A stretch of DNA of 33,193 bases from JBFEUI01 sp041547565 (GCA_041547565.1 JBFEUI010000019.1:1-33193); one strand, 5' to 3'. Counted from the first letter of the stretch, positions 23,391-32,396 are shown. Program-made: numbers and translations. Notes: generated by a model not told the origin, from the sequence alone.

Positions 23391-24464
23391 ATGGTACACA
23401 AGAGTGAATCAGACCTGATACGGCGAATCAGTGAAAATATCCATACGGCAGTGGTGCTGTTTGATGATTCGCTGCGTCTGCGCTATCTCAATCCCGCGGG
23501 TGAACTGCTGCTGTCCGTCAGCGCACAACGGGCGACCGGTATCGAGGCCAGTGAGATATTCGGCAACGAACAGCTGTACATGCTGCTGAAAGACGTGTTC
23601 GAGACCGGTCACCCGGTTACCGAGCGTGAGTTGGCGCTTACCCTGCCCCAGGGTCAGAAGTTGACACTGGATATGACCGTCACCCCGATGATCGACTCCG
23701 AAAGTCGGCGAGAACTGCTGGTCGAGATGAACCAGGTCGATCGCCAGCTGCGCATCGTGCGCGAGGAGGGCCTGCTGGCACAGACACAGGCGACGCGTGC
23801 CCTGGTACGGGGGCTGGCACACGAGATAAAAAACCCGCTGGGTGGCCTGCGCGGTGCGGCCCAGCTGCTGGAGCGCGAGCTGGAAAACGAGGAGCTGAAG
23901 GAGTACACGCGCATTATCATCAGTGAGGCCGATCGGCTGCAGTCGCTGATGAACCGTATGCTCGGCCCCAATGCCCTGCCCCGCAAGATGCAGCTGAATA
24001 TCCATGAGGTACTGGAACGGGTGCGTGCCCTGGTCAAGGCAGAGGTCGGACCCGGCATCACGATACGCTTTGACTATGATCCGAGCATTCCAGAACTGAT
24101 CGCCGACAGGGATCAGCTGATCCAGGCCACCCTGAACCTGGTGCGCAACGCGGTGCAGGCCGTGGGTGATGAGGGTGAGATTGTCCTGCGCAGCCGTACC
24201 CTGCGCCAGTACACCATCGGCCAGACCCGCTACAAACTGGTGGCGCGCATCGATATTGTCGACAACGGACCCGGCATCGATCCGGAGATGATAGAAAACA
24301 TCTTTCTGCCCATGGTGACAGGCCGGGCGGAAGGTACCGGACTTGGCCTGTCCATCGCCCAGTCCCTGATCAATCTAAACGACGGCCTTATTGAGTGTGA
24401 GAGCCAGCCGGGATGCACGGTTTTTACCATTCTATTGCCACTGCTGAATGTTGAGGATGAATAG
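23391..24464 (+). CDS. glnL: Nitrogen regulation sensor histidine kinase NtrB
   Basis: NtrB phosphorylates or dephosphorylates NtrC according to nitrogen status read through PII. From the ATG at 23391 the product has 357 residues: a PAS domain (about 1-120, IRRISENIHTAVVLFDDSLRLRYLNPAGE), the H-box GLAHEIKNPLGGLRGAAQLL with H144, the N box NLVRNAVQAV, and the G boxes DNGPGID and GTGLGLSIAQSL. No transmembrane segment is seen, so it is cytoplasmic. Earlier in-frame starts at 23358 (TTG) and 23370 would add a hydrophobic stretch unlike family members and have no better ribosome site. A 25-base gap holding a small hairpin separates it from ntrC. Confidence 0.96.
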   Translation: MVHKSESDLIRRISENIHTAVVLFDDSLRLRYLNPAGELLLSVSAQRATGIEASEIFGNEQLYMLLKDVFETGHPVTERELALTLPQGQKLTLDMTVTPMIDSESRRELLVEMNQVDRQLRIVREEGLLAQTQATRALVRGLAHEIKNPLGGLRGAAQLLERELENEELKEYTRIIISEADRLQSLMNRMLGPNALPRKMQLNIHEVLERVRALVKAEVGPGITIRFDYDPSIPELIADRDQLIQATLNLVRNAVQAVGDEGEIVLRSRTLRQYTIGQTRYKLVARIDIVDNGPGIDPEMIENIFLPMVTGRAEGTGLGLSIAQSLINLNDGLIECESQPGCTVFTILLPLLNVEDE

Positions 24465-24465
24465 G

Positions 24466-24481
24466 CACGGACCTGTCCGTG
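24466..24481. promoter_or_regulatory. Hairpin in the ntrB-ntrC spacer
   Basis: CACGGAC-CT-GTCCGTG is a perfect 7-base inverted repeat with a 2-base spacer, filling most of the 25-base gap just before the ntrC ATG. No T-run follows, so it is not a classical terminator. It may modulate ntrC translation or message stability; this is inference. Confidence 0.4.
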
Positions 24482-24489
24482 AAGCGACC

Positions 24490-25911
24490 ATGAGAATAGA
24501 CGGAATAATTTGGGTTATCGATGATGACCGCTCAATTCGCTGGGTGCTGGAAAAGGCGCTGAAACAGGCCGATATGAAAGTGCGCAGCTTCGAGGACGGC
24601 AACAGTGTGATCAAGGCGCTGGCTACGGAGACACCCGATGCCATTATCTCGGATATCCGCATGCCGGGAATCAGCGGCCTGGATCTGCTGGCCGAGATTG
24701 GACAGCAATACCCCGACCTGCCAGTGATCATTATGACCGCGCACTCCGATCTCGACAGTGCGGTGTCGGCCTACCAGGGCGGTGCCTTCGAATATCTGCC
24801 CAAGCCGTTCGATGTGGATGAGGCGGTAGAGCTGGTCAGGCGAGCAGTAAGCCATGCACGCCAGCTGCATGAGAGCGTGCCGGAAGAGGTGGTGGCCGAG
24901 GATACCGAAATCATCGGCGAGGCGCCCTCGATGCAGGAGGTATTCCGCGCCATCGGCCGGCTGTCGCACTCCAATATCACGGTGCTGATTAACGGCGAAT
25001 CGGGTACCGGCAAGGAGCTGGTTGCCCGGGCGCTGCACCGGCACAGTCCCCGCGCAGAGCAGCCCTTCATTGCGCTCAACACCGCGGCGATTCCCCGGGA
25101 CCTGCTGGAGTCGGAGCTGTTCGGCCATGAGCGGGGTGCCTTTACCGGAGCCCAGACTTCGCGCCAGGGGCGCTTCGAACAGGCCGACGGCGGCACCCTG
25201 TTTCTCGACGAGATCGGTGACATGCCGGCCGAGTTGCAAACGCGCCTGCTGCGCGTGCTGGCCGATGGTGAATTTTACCGTGTGGGCGGCAAGTCACCGG
25301 TGAAGGTGGATGTACGCGTCATCGCTGCCACCCACCAGGATCTGGAAGAGCGTGTCAGGGACGGTCTGTTTCGTGAGGACCTGTTCCACCGCCTGAATGT
25401 CATCCGTATCCATATTCCCTCTCTGCGGGAGAGGCGGGAAGACATTCCCCTGCTCATTGGCCATTTCATGCTGCAGGCTGCCGAGGAGCTGGGCGTGGAG
25501 ACCAAGCAGGTGGACAGGGAGGCGATGGATTTTCTCGCCGCGCTGGAGTGGCCGGGCAATGTGCGTCAGCTGGAGAACACCTGCCGCTGGCTGACGGTGA
25601 TGTCGCCGGGACAGGAGGTGCATCTTGAAGACCTGCCGCCGGAGCTGCGCAACCTTGAAGCGGGCGAGCGTGACAGCACCGACTGGCTGGGACCGTTGAA
25701 GCTGTGGGCAGAGCGGCAACTGACCGGCGGCAAGAGCAATATCCTCGATGCGGCCGTCCCGGCATTTGAAAAGGTGATGATCGAGTCGGCGCTGCGCAAG
25801 ACCGGTGGGCACAAGCAGGAGGCGGCGAGACTGCTTGGCTGGGGACGCAACACCCTGACGCGCAAGCTCAAAGAGCTGGAGATGGAAAGAACTGTAAGTA
25901 GGCCGGAGTGA
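24490..25911 (+). CDS. glnG: Nitrogen regulation response regulator NtrC
   Basis: NtrC is a sigma-54 enhancer-binding protein. From the ATG at 24490 there are 473 residues: a receiver domain (acidic pocket D11-D13, phosphoacceptor D55 in SDIRMP, T and K in MTAHSD and PKPFD), an AAA+ domain with Walker A GESGTGKE, the sigma-54 contact loop GAFTGA (216-221) and Walker B GTLFLDEIGD, and a Fis-type helix-turn-helix (GHKQEAARLLGWGRNTLTRKLKEL). The longer frame from 24448 overlaps ntrB and lacks support. Its own targets are visible nearby: two sites before glnA and one before ntrB. It converges on mshP with only 29 bases between. Confidence 0.97.
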   Translation: MRIDGIIWVIDDDRSIRWVLEKALKQADMKVRSFEDGNSVIKALATETPDAIISDIRMPGISGLDLLAEIGQQYPDLPVIIMTAHSDLDSAVSAYQGGAFEYLPKPFDVDEAVELVRRAVSHARQLHESVPEEVVAEDTEIIGEAPSMQEVFRAIGRLSHSNITVLINGESGTGKELVARALHRHSPRAEQPFIALNTAAIPRDLLESELFGHERGAFTGAQTSRQGRFEQADGGTLFLDEIGDMPAELQTRLLRVLADGEFYRVGGKSPVKVDVRVIAATHQDLEERVRDGLFREDLFHRLNVIRIHIPSLRERREDIPLLIGHFMLQAAEELGVETKQVDREAMDFLAALEWPGNVRQLENTCRWLTVMSPGQEVHLEDLPPELRNLEAGERDSTDWLGPLKLWAERQLTGGKSNILDAAVPAFEKVMIESALRKTGGHKQEAARLLGWGRNTLTRKLKELEMERTVSRPE

Positions 25912-25940
25912 GCGTTGGCGGTGTCCGGCAAAGTAAAAAC

Positions 25941-26336
25941 CTAGTCAGGCATGAACTGCACTTCGAGCTGCCGTTGAACCTGTCCGGTAGCAGTTGCCGT
26001 ATTTCCAGTACTTGTTATTTCGTAGATGCGTTTGCCGCCGATGTCATTTTCGCAGCCGGTTACACTGACGGTAAAACTGGTTTCACTGGTTACCGGTTGT
26101 GTGCCACTGGTATAGGGACAGCCTGTGCTGTAGGCCCCGGTGGTGATCTGATAGGCGGCCCAGTCGATGCCGCTCTCCGCTGCGTAGAATGACTGGGAGG
26201 CATGCCATTCATTGACCGTTTCGTGACTGCCCAGCACCATCAGGCGGGTCAGCAGCGCCGCGAGCAGGGCAAGGGCGGTGATCACAAATATCGCCGTCAG
26301 CAGTGATGCCCCCGATTGTTGTCTGATAGCCTGCAT
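25941..26336 (-). CDS. mshP: MSHA pilus biogenesis protein MshP
   Basis: The 131-residue protein has a PilX/MshP-like N-terminus: a short basic leader, then a hydrophobic helix (GASLLTAIFVITALALLAALLTRLMVL) and the conserved QSFYAAESGIDWAAYQI segment typical of PilX-type minor pilins, where Glu sits within the AAESG motif. The rest is a small globular domain with two cysteines (C93-like and C115-like) that may bridge. It is the last gene of the cluster and lies 15 bases after mshO. A minor-pilin role in priming or decorating the pilus is inferred from the family. It converges with ntrC. Confidence 0.82.
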   Translation of the reverse strand: MQAIRQQSGASLLTAIFVITALALLAALLTRLMVLGSHETVNEWHASQSFYAAESGIDWAAYQITTGAYSTGCPYTSGTQPVTSETSFTVSVTGCENDIGGKRIYEITSTGNTATATGQVQRQLEVQFMPD

Positions 26337-26351
26337 CGTTACAGCCCCCGC

Positions 26352-27173
26352 TCAGGGTGTATTTTTGATATGTATTTCATGGTAGAGACGGATAGTTTCG
26401 GCCCCGTCGCTCAACTGCATGTCGACCTGCAAAACCGCGCTTGATTCGGGCGTGCCCGGCGTATAGGTGAAGGTGACGGCTGTGACGCCGTCGGCCAGTA
26501 TCGGATCGGCACTGCTCCAGTCCCCGTCGTTATCGTAGTCGGTGATACCGTCCTCACGGTGCCAGTGCAGGCTGCTGCCGATCAGGCCGATCTCGTGATT
26601 GGTACTGGCAATCTGAAAGTGCCTGCCGGGTGAGTCGTTGGGAAAGGCGTGGTTGCTAAAACGCAGTATCTGTCCCTGATCGGTGCCGTCATCGGCCACG
26701 GTTGTACTGTCGACGGCAGATACTTGCGCGATAGTGCTGCCTGTCTTCAGTTCGGCCGGTGATGTGTTGCCGATTACCAGATAATCGCTGCCGCCTGCTA
26801 CAAGGGCGGTACCCAGCTTGTAGAGCTGTGGCCGGGCCGCACCGGTGCTGAAGCGGCGTGCCGGATTTGAAAAGGCCGTCCCGTAGTCATCATCGGTTGC
26901 GACAAAACGCCCGCCTGCGCGTGTCGACAGGAATTGTATGCCATCGGTGAAAACTTCAAGGCTGTTTGGCACGGCGTGCTGCAGTTCCCGCTTAAGCCGT
27001 TCCAGCGCCAGGCGACCCTTGGCGATAAGCTCGGTGCGCGAGCGCGTATCGGTATAGGCACTGATGGCCTGGGTGATAAACGGCGCCAGTACCCCGGCGA
27101 TGATGCCAATCAGGATGACCACCATGATCACCTCGATTAGGGTAAAGCCGCGCTGGCGTTTAACAGCGGCCAT
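26352..27173 (-). CDS. mshO: MSHA pilus minor pilin MshO
   Basis: The 273-residue prepilin has a type IV leader MAAVKRQRG followed by FTLIEVIMVVILIGIIAGVLAPFI, the canonical peptidase site with Glu at position +5. It then has a spine (TRSRTELIAKGRLALERLKRELQHAVPNS), a PulJ/GspJ-like layout, and a large beta-rich globular domain. Length and place between mshD and mshP match MshO. It shares one base with mshD (TGATG), which suggests coupled translation. PilD-type prepilin peptidase would process it; that gene is not in the window. Minor pilins of this class are thought to form the assembly-initiation tip. Confidence 0.85.
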   Translation of the reverse strand: MAAVKRQRGFTLIEVIMVVILIGIIAGVLAPFITQAISAYTDTRSRTELIAKGRLALERLKRELQHAVPNSLEVFTDGIQFLSTRAGGRFVATDDDYGTAFSNPARRFSTGAARPQLYKLGTALVAGGSDYLVIGNTSPAELKTGSTIAQVSAVDSTTVADDGTDQGQILRFSNHAFPNDSPGRHFQIASTNHEIGLIGSSLHWHREDGITDYDNDGDWSSADPILADGVTAVTFTYTPGTPESSAVLQVDMQLSDGAETIRLYHEIHIKNTP

Positions 27174-27697
27174 CAGAAGTTCACCCTGTAGGATGTGATG
27201 GAAATACTCTCGCCATCTGGATTGGTCACGTTCACTTCAATCTCCCTGACATCAAGGCTGGAGATGCTGTTCCAGTTGGCAGCCGGTGCTGCCACGTTCA
27301 CCGTTACGTTGAATCCTGCGTAACCGGGCATGGCAATGCCCTGTGAATCGGTGGGTGCCTCATCGATGCCGTGGTAGTCGTCGATGTCGTCATACGCGGC
27401 CCGGCTCTGACCGTCCGTGCCGCTGGCAATTGCAGCTGGGCCTGCCGGGCAGGTACCGGAGCCGGTGTTGACGCATCCCCCGCCTGTCGGTGTAGCGCTG
27501 TTCCACTTCTTGCGCAGGATCTCATCCATGTAGGCATTGGCAACCGCAAGTGCGCGCTGGCGCAGATAGGGTTCATGGCTGTGGCTGACGTTTTGCTGAA
27601 ACTGCAAGCCGATCGCCGCAACGGCGATACCGACGATAAGGATGAACATCACCACTTCGATGAGGGTGAAACCGCGAGAGTCAGTTAATGCGCGCAT
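27173..27697 (-). CDS. mshD: MSHA pilus minor pilin MshD
   Basis: The 174-residue prepilin starts MRALTDSRG, then FTLIEVVMFILIVGIAVAAIGLQF, a standard class III cleavage site with Glu at +5. After the helix comes ALAVANAYMDEILRKKW, recalling GspI/PilV-type pseudopilins, and a globular domain with one cysteine pair (GGGCVNTGSGTCPAG). It overlaps mshC by 17 bases and mshO by one, so the four pilin genes are a compact translational unit. The assignment rests on the pilin type and order C-D-O-P as in Vibrio and Shewanella. Confidence 0.85.
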   Translation of the reverse strand: MRALTDSRGFTLIEVVMFILIVGIAVAAIGLQFQQNVSHSHEPYLRQRALAVANAYMDEILRKKWNSATPTGGGCVNTGSGTCPAGPAAIASGTDGQSRAAYDDIDDYHGIDEAPTDSQGIAMPGYAGFNVTVNVAAPAANWNSISSLDVREIEVNVTNPDGESISITSYRVNF

Positions 27698-28151
27698 AGC
27701 CTGTAAACTGCTCCAGTATCACCGTGACGTTTGACCCGCCTGCCGAAACCAGTATAGACAGGTTGGCGGCCAGTGGAGTGGTTGTGGCGAGATCGTGGGG
27801 GCGGCCGCGCGAGTTGAAATAAACAATTGTATTGGTGTTGGTGGTGATTCCCTCCCCTGTCCAATCACTGTCGCTAAAGGGTGCCGTGCCGGTCAGCGGA
27901 TTGATAACCGGCGTGCCGTTCTGTGTCACGGCATAACCGCTGTTGCTGATCGTGATCCGGTAGGGATTGGCGCCACTGTTGTTCATCGACATCTGCTGGG
28001 TATAGCGTATCGCCTCGACCAGTTCCTGGGCCGCGGCACGCGCATCGAAGGCGTTTGCGCTCATGCGTGGCAAGGCATACACGGCGAGTATGCCGACGAT
28101 GATAATGGTCAGGATAAGCTCAACCAGCGTGAAGCCGTTGCACTTGTTCAT
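27681..28151 (-). CDS. mshC: MSHA pilus minor pilin MshC
   Basis: The 156-residue prepilin has a very short leader (MNKCNG) followed by FTLVELILTIIIVGILAVYALPRM. The segment FDARAAAQELVEAIRYTQQMSMNNSG is typical of GspH/FimT-like minor pilins, where this long helix packs on a small beta domain. Its start overlaps the end of mshQ by four bases (ATGA). I name it mshC from length, FimT-like character and place before mshD; the symbol is by context. Confidence 0.83.
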   Translation of the reverse strand: MNKCNGFTLVELILTIIIVGILAVYALPRMSANAFDARAAAQELVEAIRYTQQMSMNNSGANPYRITISNSGYAVTQNGTPVINPLTGTAPFSDSDWTGEGITTNTNTIVYFNSRGRPHDLATTTPLAANLSILVSAGGSNVTVILEQFTGYARIN

Positions 28152-30896
28152 TCGACCTCTCGCCAGTAGATGAAGCGATCATCGCCGCGGTAGATGCCGA
28201 AGGTGGCATTGGCGTCGGGATTGTCGATATAGCTGCCGCTGCCCCAGTCATAGCGCAACCAGCTGTCAACGCCCAGCGTGTAGTTGAGCACGCCGTAATT
28301 GCCGCTGCCCGGGGCCGCGAGAGTGAAATAGTCGCCGTGACCGATATTGCTGCCGCCGACGGCAACGTTGCCGCACTGTATCGGGTCGCTGCCCGGGTCG
28401 CTGCAGGACGGGTCGGTCAACGCCGGCGGTGTGGCCGGGTCGGTCGGTTGCACGCTGTAGGCGGTGGTCAGGTCATCGCCGTTGCTGACAAAGGCGGTGC
28501 CGTCGAAGTACTGGGTATACAGGTAGAGTTCGAGTGCATCGCTTTCGCGCCCGTAGTTATCCTGCAGGGTGGCACGGCCAAAGCGTTGCAGGTTGCCGAC
28601 AGGGTCGATCGCCCTGGGCGTGGCCAGGTCGTTGGCACCGACGCCGTCTTCGGTCTCATTGACCGCGGTGAGCGACAATGTCAGGTCGGCGCTAAAGGGG
28701 GCGACCTGTCCCCGACTGCGATCGTAGGTGAACTGGTCGGCCACCACGCCACCGAGTGTCAGCAGCACACTGCCGCAGCTGGGTGTCGGGAGGGTGCACT
28801 GGTCGGTTATGGCGTGGTTACCCTCGATGGCGCTCACGCCGATATTGTTGCCGTCCTCGTCGAGTTGCGTGTTGTCCTGCGTCGGGTAAGTGAGCGAAAC
28901 CTCGTCGGCGGTGAGTTTGATGAAGGCGCCGCGGTAGTTGAGCGTGGTACCGCCCGCCGTGTTGACCGCGTTGATGGTCACCGTAGGTGCGGTATCGTAG
29001 CCGAAGGTCTCACCCAGGTAGGTAAAGGGGGTGGCACCGGAGCTGATAGTGTTGGCTAGGATACCGTTAGCGACGGCGGTGGTGAAATAGGCGGGGTAGA
29101 AACGGCCGATATAGTCACTGGTTGAGGTGGCGATGGTCTCGCCGAAGTAGCTCGGTGGCGTGGCGCTAAAGCTAAAGACACCGACCTCGGAAATCGACTG
29201 GGTCAGGGTGTGGCTGCCGTTGTCGGCATCGCTCATGTCGAAGGCGGTGACGCCAAGCGTGCCGGGAGCCCCCCCCGGCCGGTGCGATCAGGTTCTGGTC
29301 AATGGCGATGCCGGCCAGCTGGAAATTGGGTGTTACGCTGTTGCCACTGCAAAAATCGCTATCGCTCTCGCCGAGGCTTTCCCAGCCGACGGCCCTGACG
29401 GTGAGGTTGAAGTCGATCGCGGCGGGTACAAAGGCGCTGCAGCTGGCATCGCCGCTGGGGCAGTCGGCGTTGGTATCCAGCGACTCGACGCACAGGCCGG
29501 CCGGCTTGACGGTAAAGACGTTGCTGCTGCCGGTGAGCGTGGTGGCCGGATGCGTGGCGGTGGCGCCCAGGGCAAGCCGGGCATGCAGGGCAATCTGACC
29601 CGCATCGCTGTAATTCAGGGTAAAAGCTGCGCTGCCATTGGCATCGAAGGTCAGGCTGACGGCGCTGTAATCGCTAATGCCGGCGGCGGGATTATCGGCG
29701 ATGGGCGTACCCGAGATGCTGACCCCGTCATCGGTTTTGCAGGTGCCGGGATCCTCACAGCTAAAGGCCAGCTGCACGGTCTGGGTGCCGGTCACCCGCG
29801 CCTCGCAGGCACCGGTATCGGCGTTTGTCTGCACGGCTCGCAGAGTCAGGGTCTGTGCCCCCGGGGCAATATCCGACGCCTTCCCCGCGATCTGGGTGCC
29901 GATACTGCTTGCCGACCCATCGGCATAAAAGCGCAGTGCGGCATCGACAAAGGCCAGCGCGGGATCTTTGGCCGCGTCACCATCGATATCGGTGGCGGTG
30001 CCGTCCGTCACATCGATGTCTACGGCGGCCGTGGCGGTGGTCTCGGTCAGCCAGAGCGTGAGCGAGGCGCTGCTGCCGTCAAAGGCGGTGGAACCGCTGA
30101 TGTCGTCAACCGCGGGTGTGGTGGTGACAGTGATGCCCGTGCCCGCCGGCGGGATGACGGGGTTGTCGCCGGCGTCGTAGGCGGTAATGGTGACCGGTTC
30201 GGCCTCGCAGGTGACACCGGTGCCGCTGTGGCTGATGACAAAATAGGCAATCGAGGAGGCCGTCGGTTCGTTGGTGCCCCCTTCGGTCTTGTCGGGGTTC
30301 TCACTCCAGTCGCCGGTACCGTCAGGCTCCACTCGGCCAATCGATTTGAGGCTTGAGTTGCCGTGTTCGACCACGGTGTCCATGCAGCTACCACTGGCGG
30401 CAGACCAGTAGGTTTCGCACTGTGCGGCGTCCGTGTCCTTGCAGTACTTGATGTAATCGACCACCTCGCCGCTATCGTCCAGCAGGATGACCTCGCCGTA
30501 GGTCGAGTTGGGATTGGGTGAGCCGAAGTAGTAGACGATGTATTTATCCGGATCCTGCGTGAGGGTGGTCAGTGTCTCGCCGCCGGCAGGGGGGAAGGCT
30601 TTGAAACTGCCGCTGCCGGTGGCAAAGTCGGCGCACACATCCGGATCGACATTATTGGCAACGTAACAGACCTGCCAGCCGCTAAAGTCGGTGACGGTCA
30701 GAGTCTTGAACTCGATGTATTCCGCACCCGTGCCCGAAAAGGTCACCTCGTTGATGTTGGTCTGCTGCGGGTCCTGGTCGGCACAGACCAGATCGGAGCG
30801 GCTGCCCAAATCACCGGCGGGAGGGGCGGCGAGCAGCGGGCATGCAATGAACAGGGCACCGGCAAAAAACAGTTTGGATAGCGTTGCGTTAACCAT
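28148..30896 (-). pseudogene. mshQ: MshQ-like large surface protein, frameshifted at a G8 tract
   Basis: Two frames make one protein. The first runs from 30896 with a signal peptide (MVNATLSKLFFAGALFIACPLLAAPP), a lamin-tail-like domain (INEVTFSGTGAEYIEFKTL, DFSGWQVCY) and Ig-like repeats with paired cysteines. The second ends at 28148 and carries the DUF6701 C-terminal domain of MshQ (YIGRFYPAYF, FTYLGETFGYD, LRYDWGSGSY, FGIYRGDDRFIYWREVE). They join at eight C on the plus strand (29269-29276). With seven, the protein reads APAGGAPGTLGVTAFDMSDAD without a break, about 915 residues. As given, the first frame runs on into about 30 junk residues and stops at 29172. This is either phase variation, decay or a sequencing error; the rest of both halves is intact, favouring one of the reversible explanations. 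Confidence 0.85.
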
Positions 30897-31095
30897 AAAA
30901 AGGTATTGTGCCGTATTGTGTAGGTTGATGCCTGAGAATCGGCATTGCGTACCGAAGCCGGGCGATCAGGATGCTGCGATAACCACGTTTGTTTTCTGTA
31001 CTTCGTTCAATATTACAGTAACAGGCTGTTTTGGGAAGGAATAACTGCTGCTGGAGCGCCACGGCAGCTCGGCCTGGATGAGCCGCCCTTAATAC

Positions 31096-31123
31096 AAAGC
31101 GGCCACCCGAAGGTGGCCGTTTT
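31096..31123. terminator. Hairpin terminator or attenuator after mshA
   Basis: The arms CGGCCACC and GGTGGCCG enclose CGAA on the plus strand, which is the very stable UUCG tetraloop in the minus-strand RNA. Flanking AAA and TTT extend the stem. On the minus strand only CTTTGT follows, so it may be a partial terminator between the abundant pilin message and mshQ, or a 3' stabiliser. Confidence 0.6.
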
Positions 31124-31145
31124 GCATGGCAACAGGATGCTCCGC

Positions 31146-31571
31146 TTAATGGCAGGCTGTCAGGACGGTGATGTCTGTCGTGAGGTTGGTCGTGTCGGAT
31201 TGATCCTGAACGCTGCAGTTCAGTGCAACACCGTTATTTGTGGCATGGCCACCAGGGGTTGCGGCGTTAACGACCTGATAATCGTTGGTCCAGTCGACCT
31301 GGTCAACAATACCTTCAAGTACCGTACAGTCTGTGCCAACGGTGATACAGCCGTCGGCAGTGCAGTCAGCTTGTGTATGGCCGTTCACGGCGCACTTGGC
31401 GTAATTGATGGAACCGGCCGAGGTGACCGAACCGGCAATACCCAGCAGCGCGGCGTTGCGTGCCTCGCCTTCCATGTCCATGAATTTCGGCAGTGCCGTG
31501 GCGGCGAGGATGCCGAGAATCACAATTACCATCACCAGTTCGATGAGGGTAAAACCTTGTTGTTGTTTCAT
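31146..31571 (-). CDS. mshA: MSHA major pilin MshA-like type IV pilin
   Basis: The prepilin of 141 residues has the leader MKQQQG and the mature start FTLIELVMVIVILGILAATALPKFMDM, with Glu at +5. The next stretch EARNAALLGIAGSVTSAGSINYAKCAV is the MshA/MshB-type helix and first cysteine. Several cysteines follow (C75-like, C80-like, C86-like, one near the end and a terminal TACH), so disulfides probably close the C-terminal loop. The start is set at 31571 because GGAG lies eight bases upstream and the leader is then normal; a longer frame to 31646 is unlikely. It has its own promoter. MshA and MshB are similar, so it could be the minor pilin MshB, but no other candidate is in the window. Confidence 0.87.
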   Translation of the reverse strand: MKQQQGFTLIELVMVIVILGILAATALPKFMDMEGEARNAALLGIAGSVTSAGSINYAKCAVNGHTQADCTADGCITVGTDCTVLEGIVDQVDWTNDYQVVNAATPGGHATNNGVALNCSVQDQSDTTNLTTDITVLTACH

Positions 31572-31685
31572 AGGGTTTCTCCGTTGGATGTCGGAAGGCC
31601 GCAGCCTCCAATGAGTTACAATCACGTCCCTGGTTATGGGTGACACCGCAGTGTCGAAAAAAGACCACTCCTTATAAGGTCTTCA

Positions 31686-31714
31686 CTTATATCACCGCGC
31701 ATGGCGCGTATCAA
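31686..31714 (-). promoter_or_regulatory. Sigma-70 promoter of mshA with dyad at the start site
   Basis: On the minus strand TTGATA (31709-31714), a 17-base spacer and TATAAG (31686-31691) form a good sigma-70 promoter. Transcription would begin near 31679, giving a leader of about 108 bases. A dyad AAGACC-N11-GGTCTT (31661-31683) covers the predicted start and could bind a regulator or fold in the RNA. A second small hairpin, GACAC-N4-GTGTC, lies at 31642-31655. Confidence 0.65.
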
Positions 31715-31752
31715 GTAAAAAGCCTTGTTTTTCATTGTATTCTGGCACTTAT

Positions 31753-32379
31753 TTAAAGTACCAGTGCAACAATGGATATCAGGTAGATACTGCCCAGGGT
31801 GATCACCGTGCCCAGCAGCCGGGGGTGGGCCTGAAAGAAACTGTCAGGCTGGGAGTAACGCTGTTCCATAAAGGCGCCCAGTTGACGGGCGGAGACCCAG
31901 CGGTTGGCGCGCTCCTCGAATGCCTTTAGTGCACTGGGGCGAACAAAAACGATGGCACCGACGGTCAGGGTGAAGACCGTGCCGAGCAGCAGCAGGGCAT
32001 AGAGCGCATGGGCAGCGGGTTGCAGCAGGGGGCTGGGCAGGCCCAGTAAGGCGAGAAACCGTTCCAGCTCCGCAAGGCCGTGGGTGATGCGAAGCTGGTA
32101 GAGGGTAAACAGCGAGCCGAGCAGCACCACGCCCCCCACCAGCCTGTGGTGACGGTAGAGGGTTGACTCGATATGGCGTGGGACATCGAGCGGGCGCGTG
32201 CCGCGGCGGGTCGAGTACCAGTGGTTCAGCCGTGTGCCCAAGCCGATGGCCCGATCGGGGGCCACCAGTGTCAGGATGCCGAACAGCAGCGTAAACAGGC
32301 CGCCGACCAGCAGCAGGCGATAGGTGAACTCAACAATCAGCGGCACTGCCGATTCCATGTCTTTGAGAAGTTCCGGCAT
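31753..32379 (-). CDS. Unknown membrane protein with internal duplication, in the MSHA cluster
   Basis: I do not recognise this 208-residue protein. It has four hydrophobic segments (about residues 21-40, 79-97, 126-146, 187-206) arranged as two repeats. Repeat 1 (21-96) and repeat 2 (128-203) each read: helix with LLL-x-G-x-x-FTL, a polar stretch with R-x-N-x-W-x-S-x-R (LNHWYSTRRG, ANRWVSARQL), then an acidic/aromatic segment ending RHHRLVG or AHPRLLG, and a second helix beginning with a G-rich start. The soluble loops are about 35-40 residues. It lies 17 bases after mshF and about 180 bases before mshA, so it is cotranscribed with mshG-mshF. No catalytic motif is evident. A pilus-associated membrane role is only a guess by context. 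Confidence 0.8.
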   Translation of the reverse strand: MPELLKDMESAVPLIVEFTYRLLLVGGLFTLLFGILTLVAPDRAIGLGTRLNHWYSTRRGTRPLDVPRHIESTLYRHHRLVGGVVLLGSLFTLYQLRITHGLAELERFLALLGLPSPLLQPAAHALYALLLLGTVFTLTVGAIVFVRPSALKAFEERANRWVSARQLGAFMEQRYSQPDSFFQAHPRLLGTVITLGSIYLISIVALVL

Positions 32380-32396
32380 AAACGGGTGTATGGGCT

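Noticed and set aside
29160..30356. 398-residue open frame opposite mshQ
   Set aside because: Gly/Ala-rich antisense translation of a repetitive Ig-like coding region; mshQ has signal peptide and conserved domains on the minus strand.
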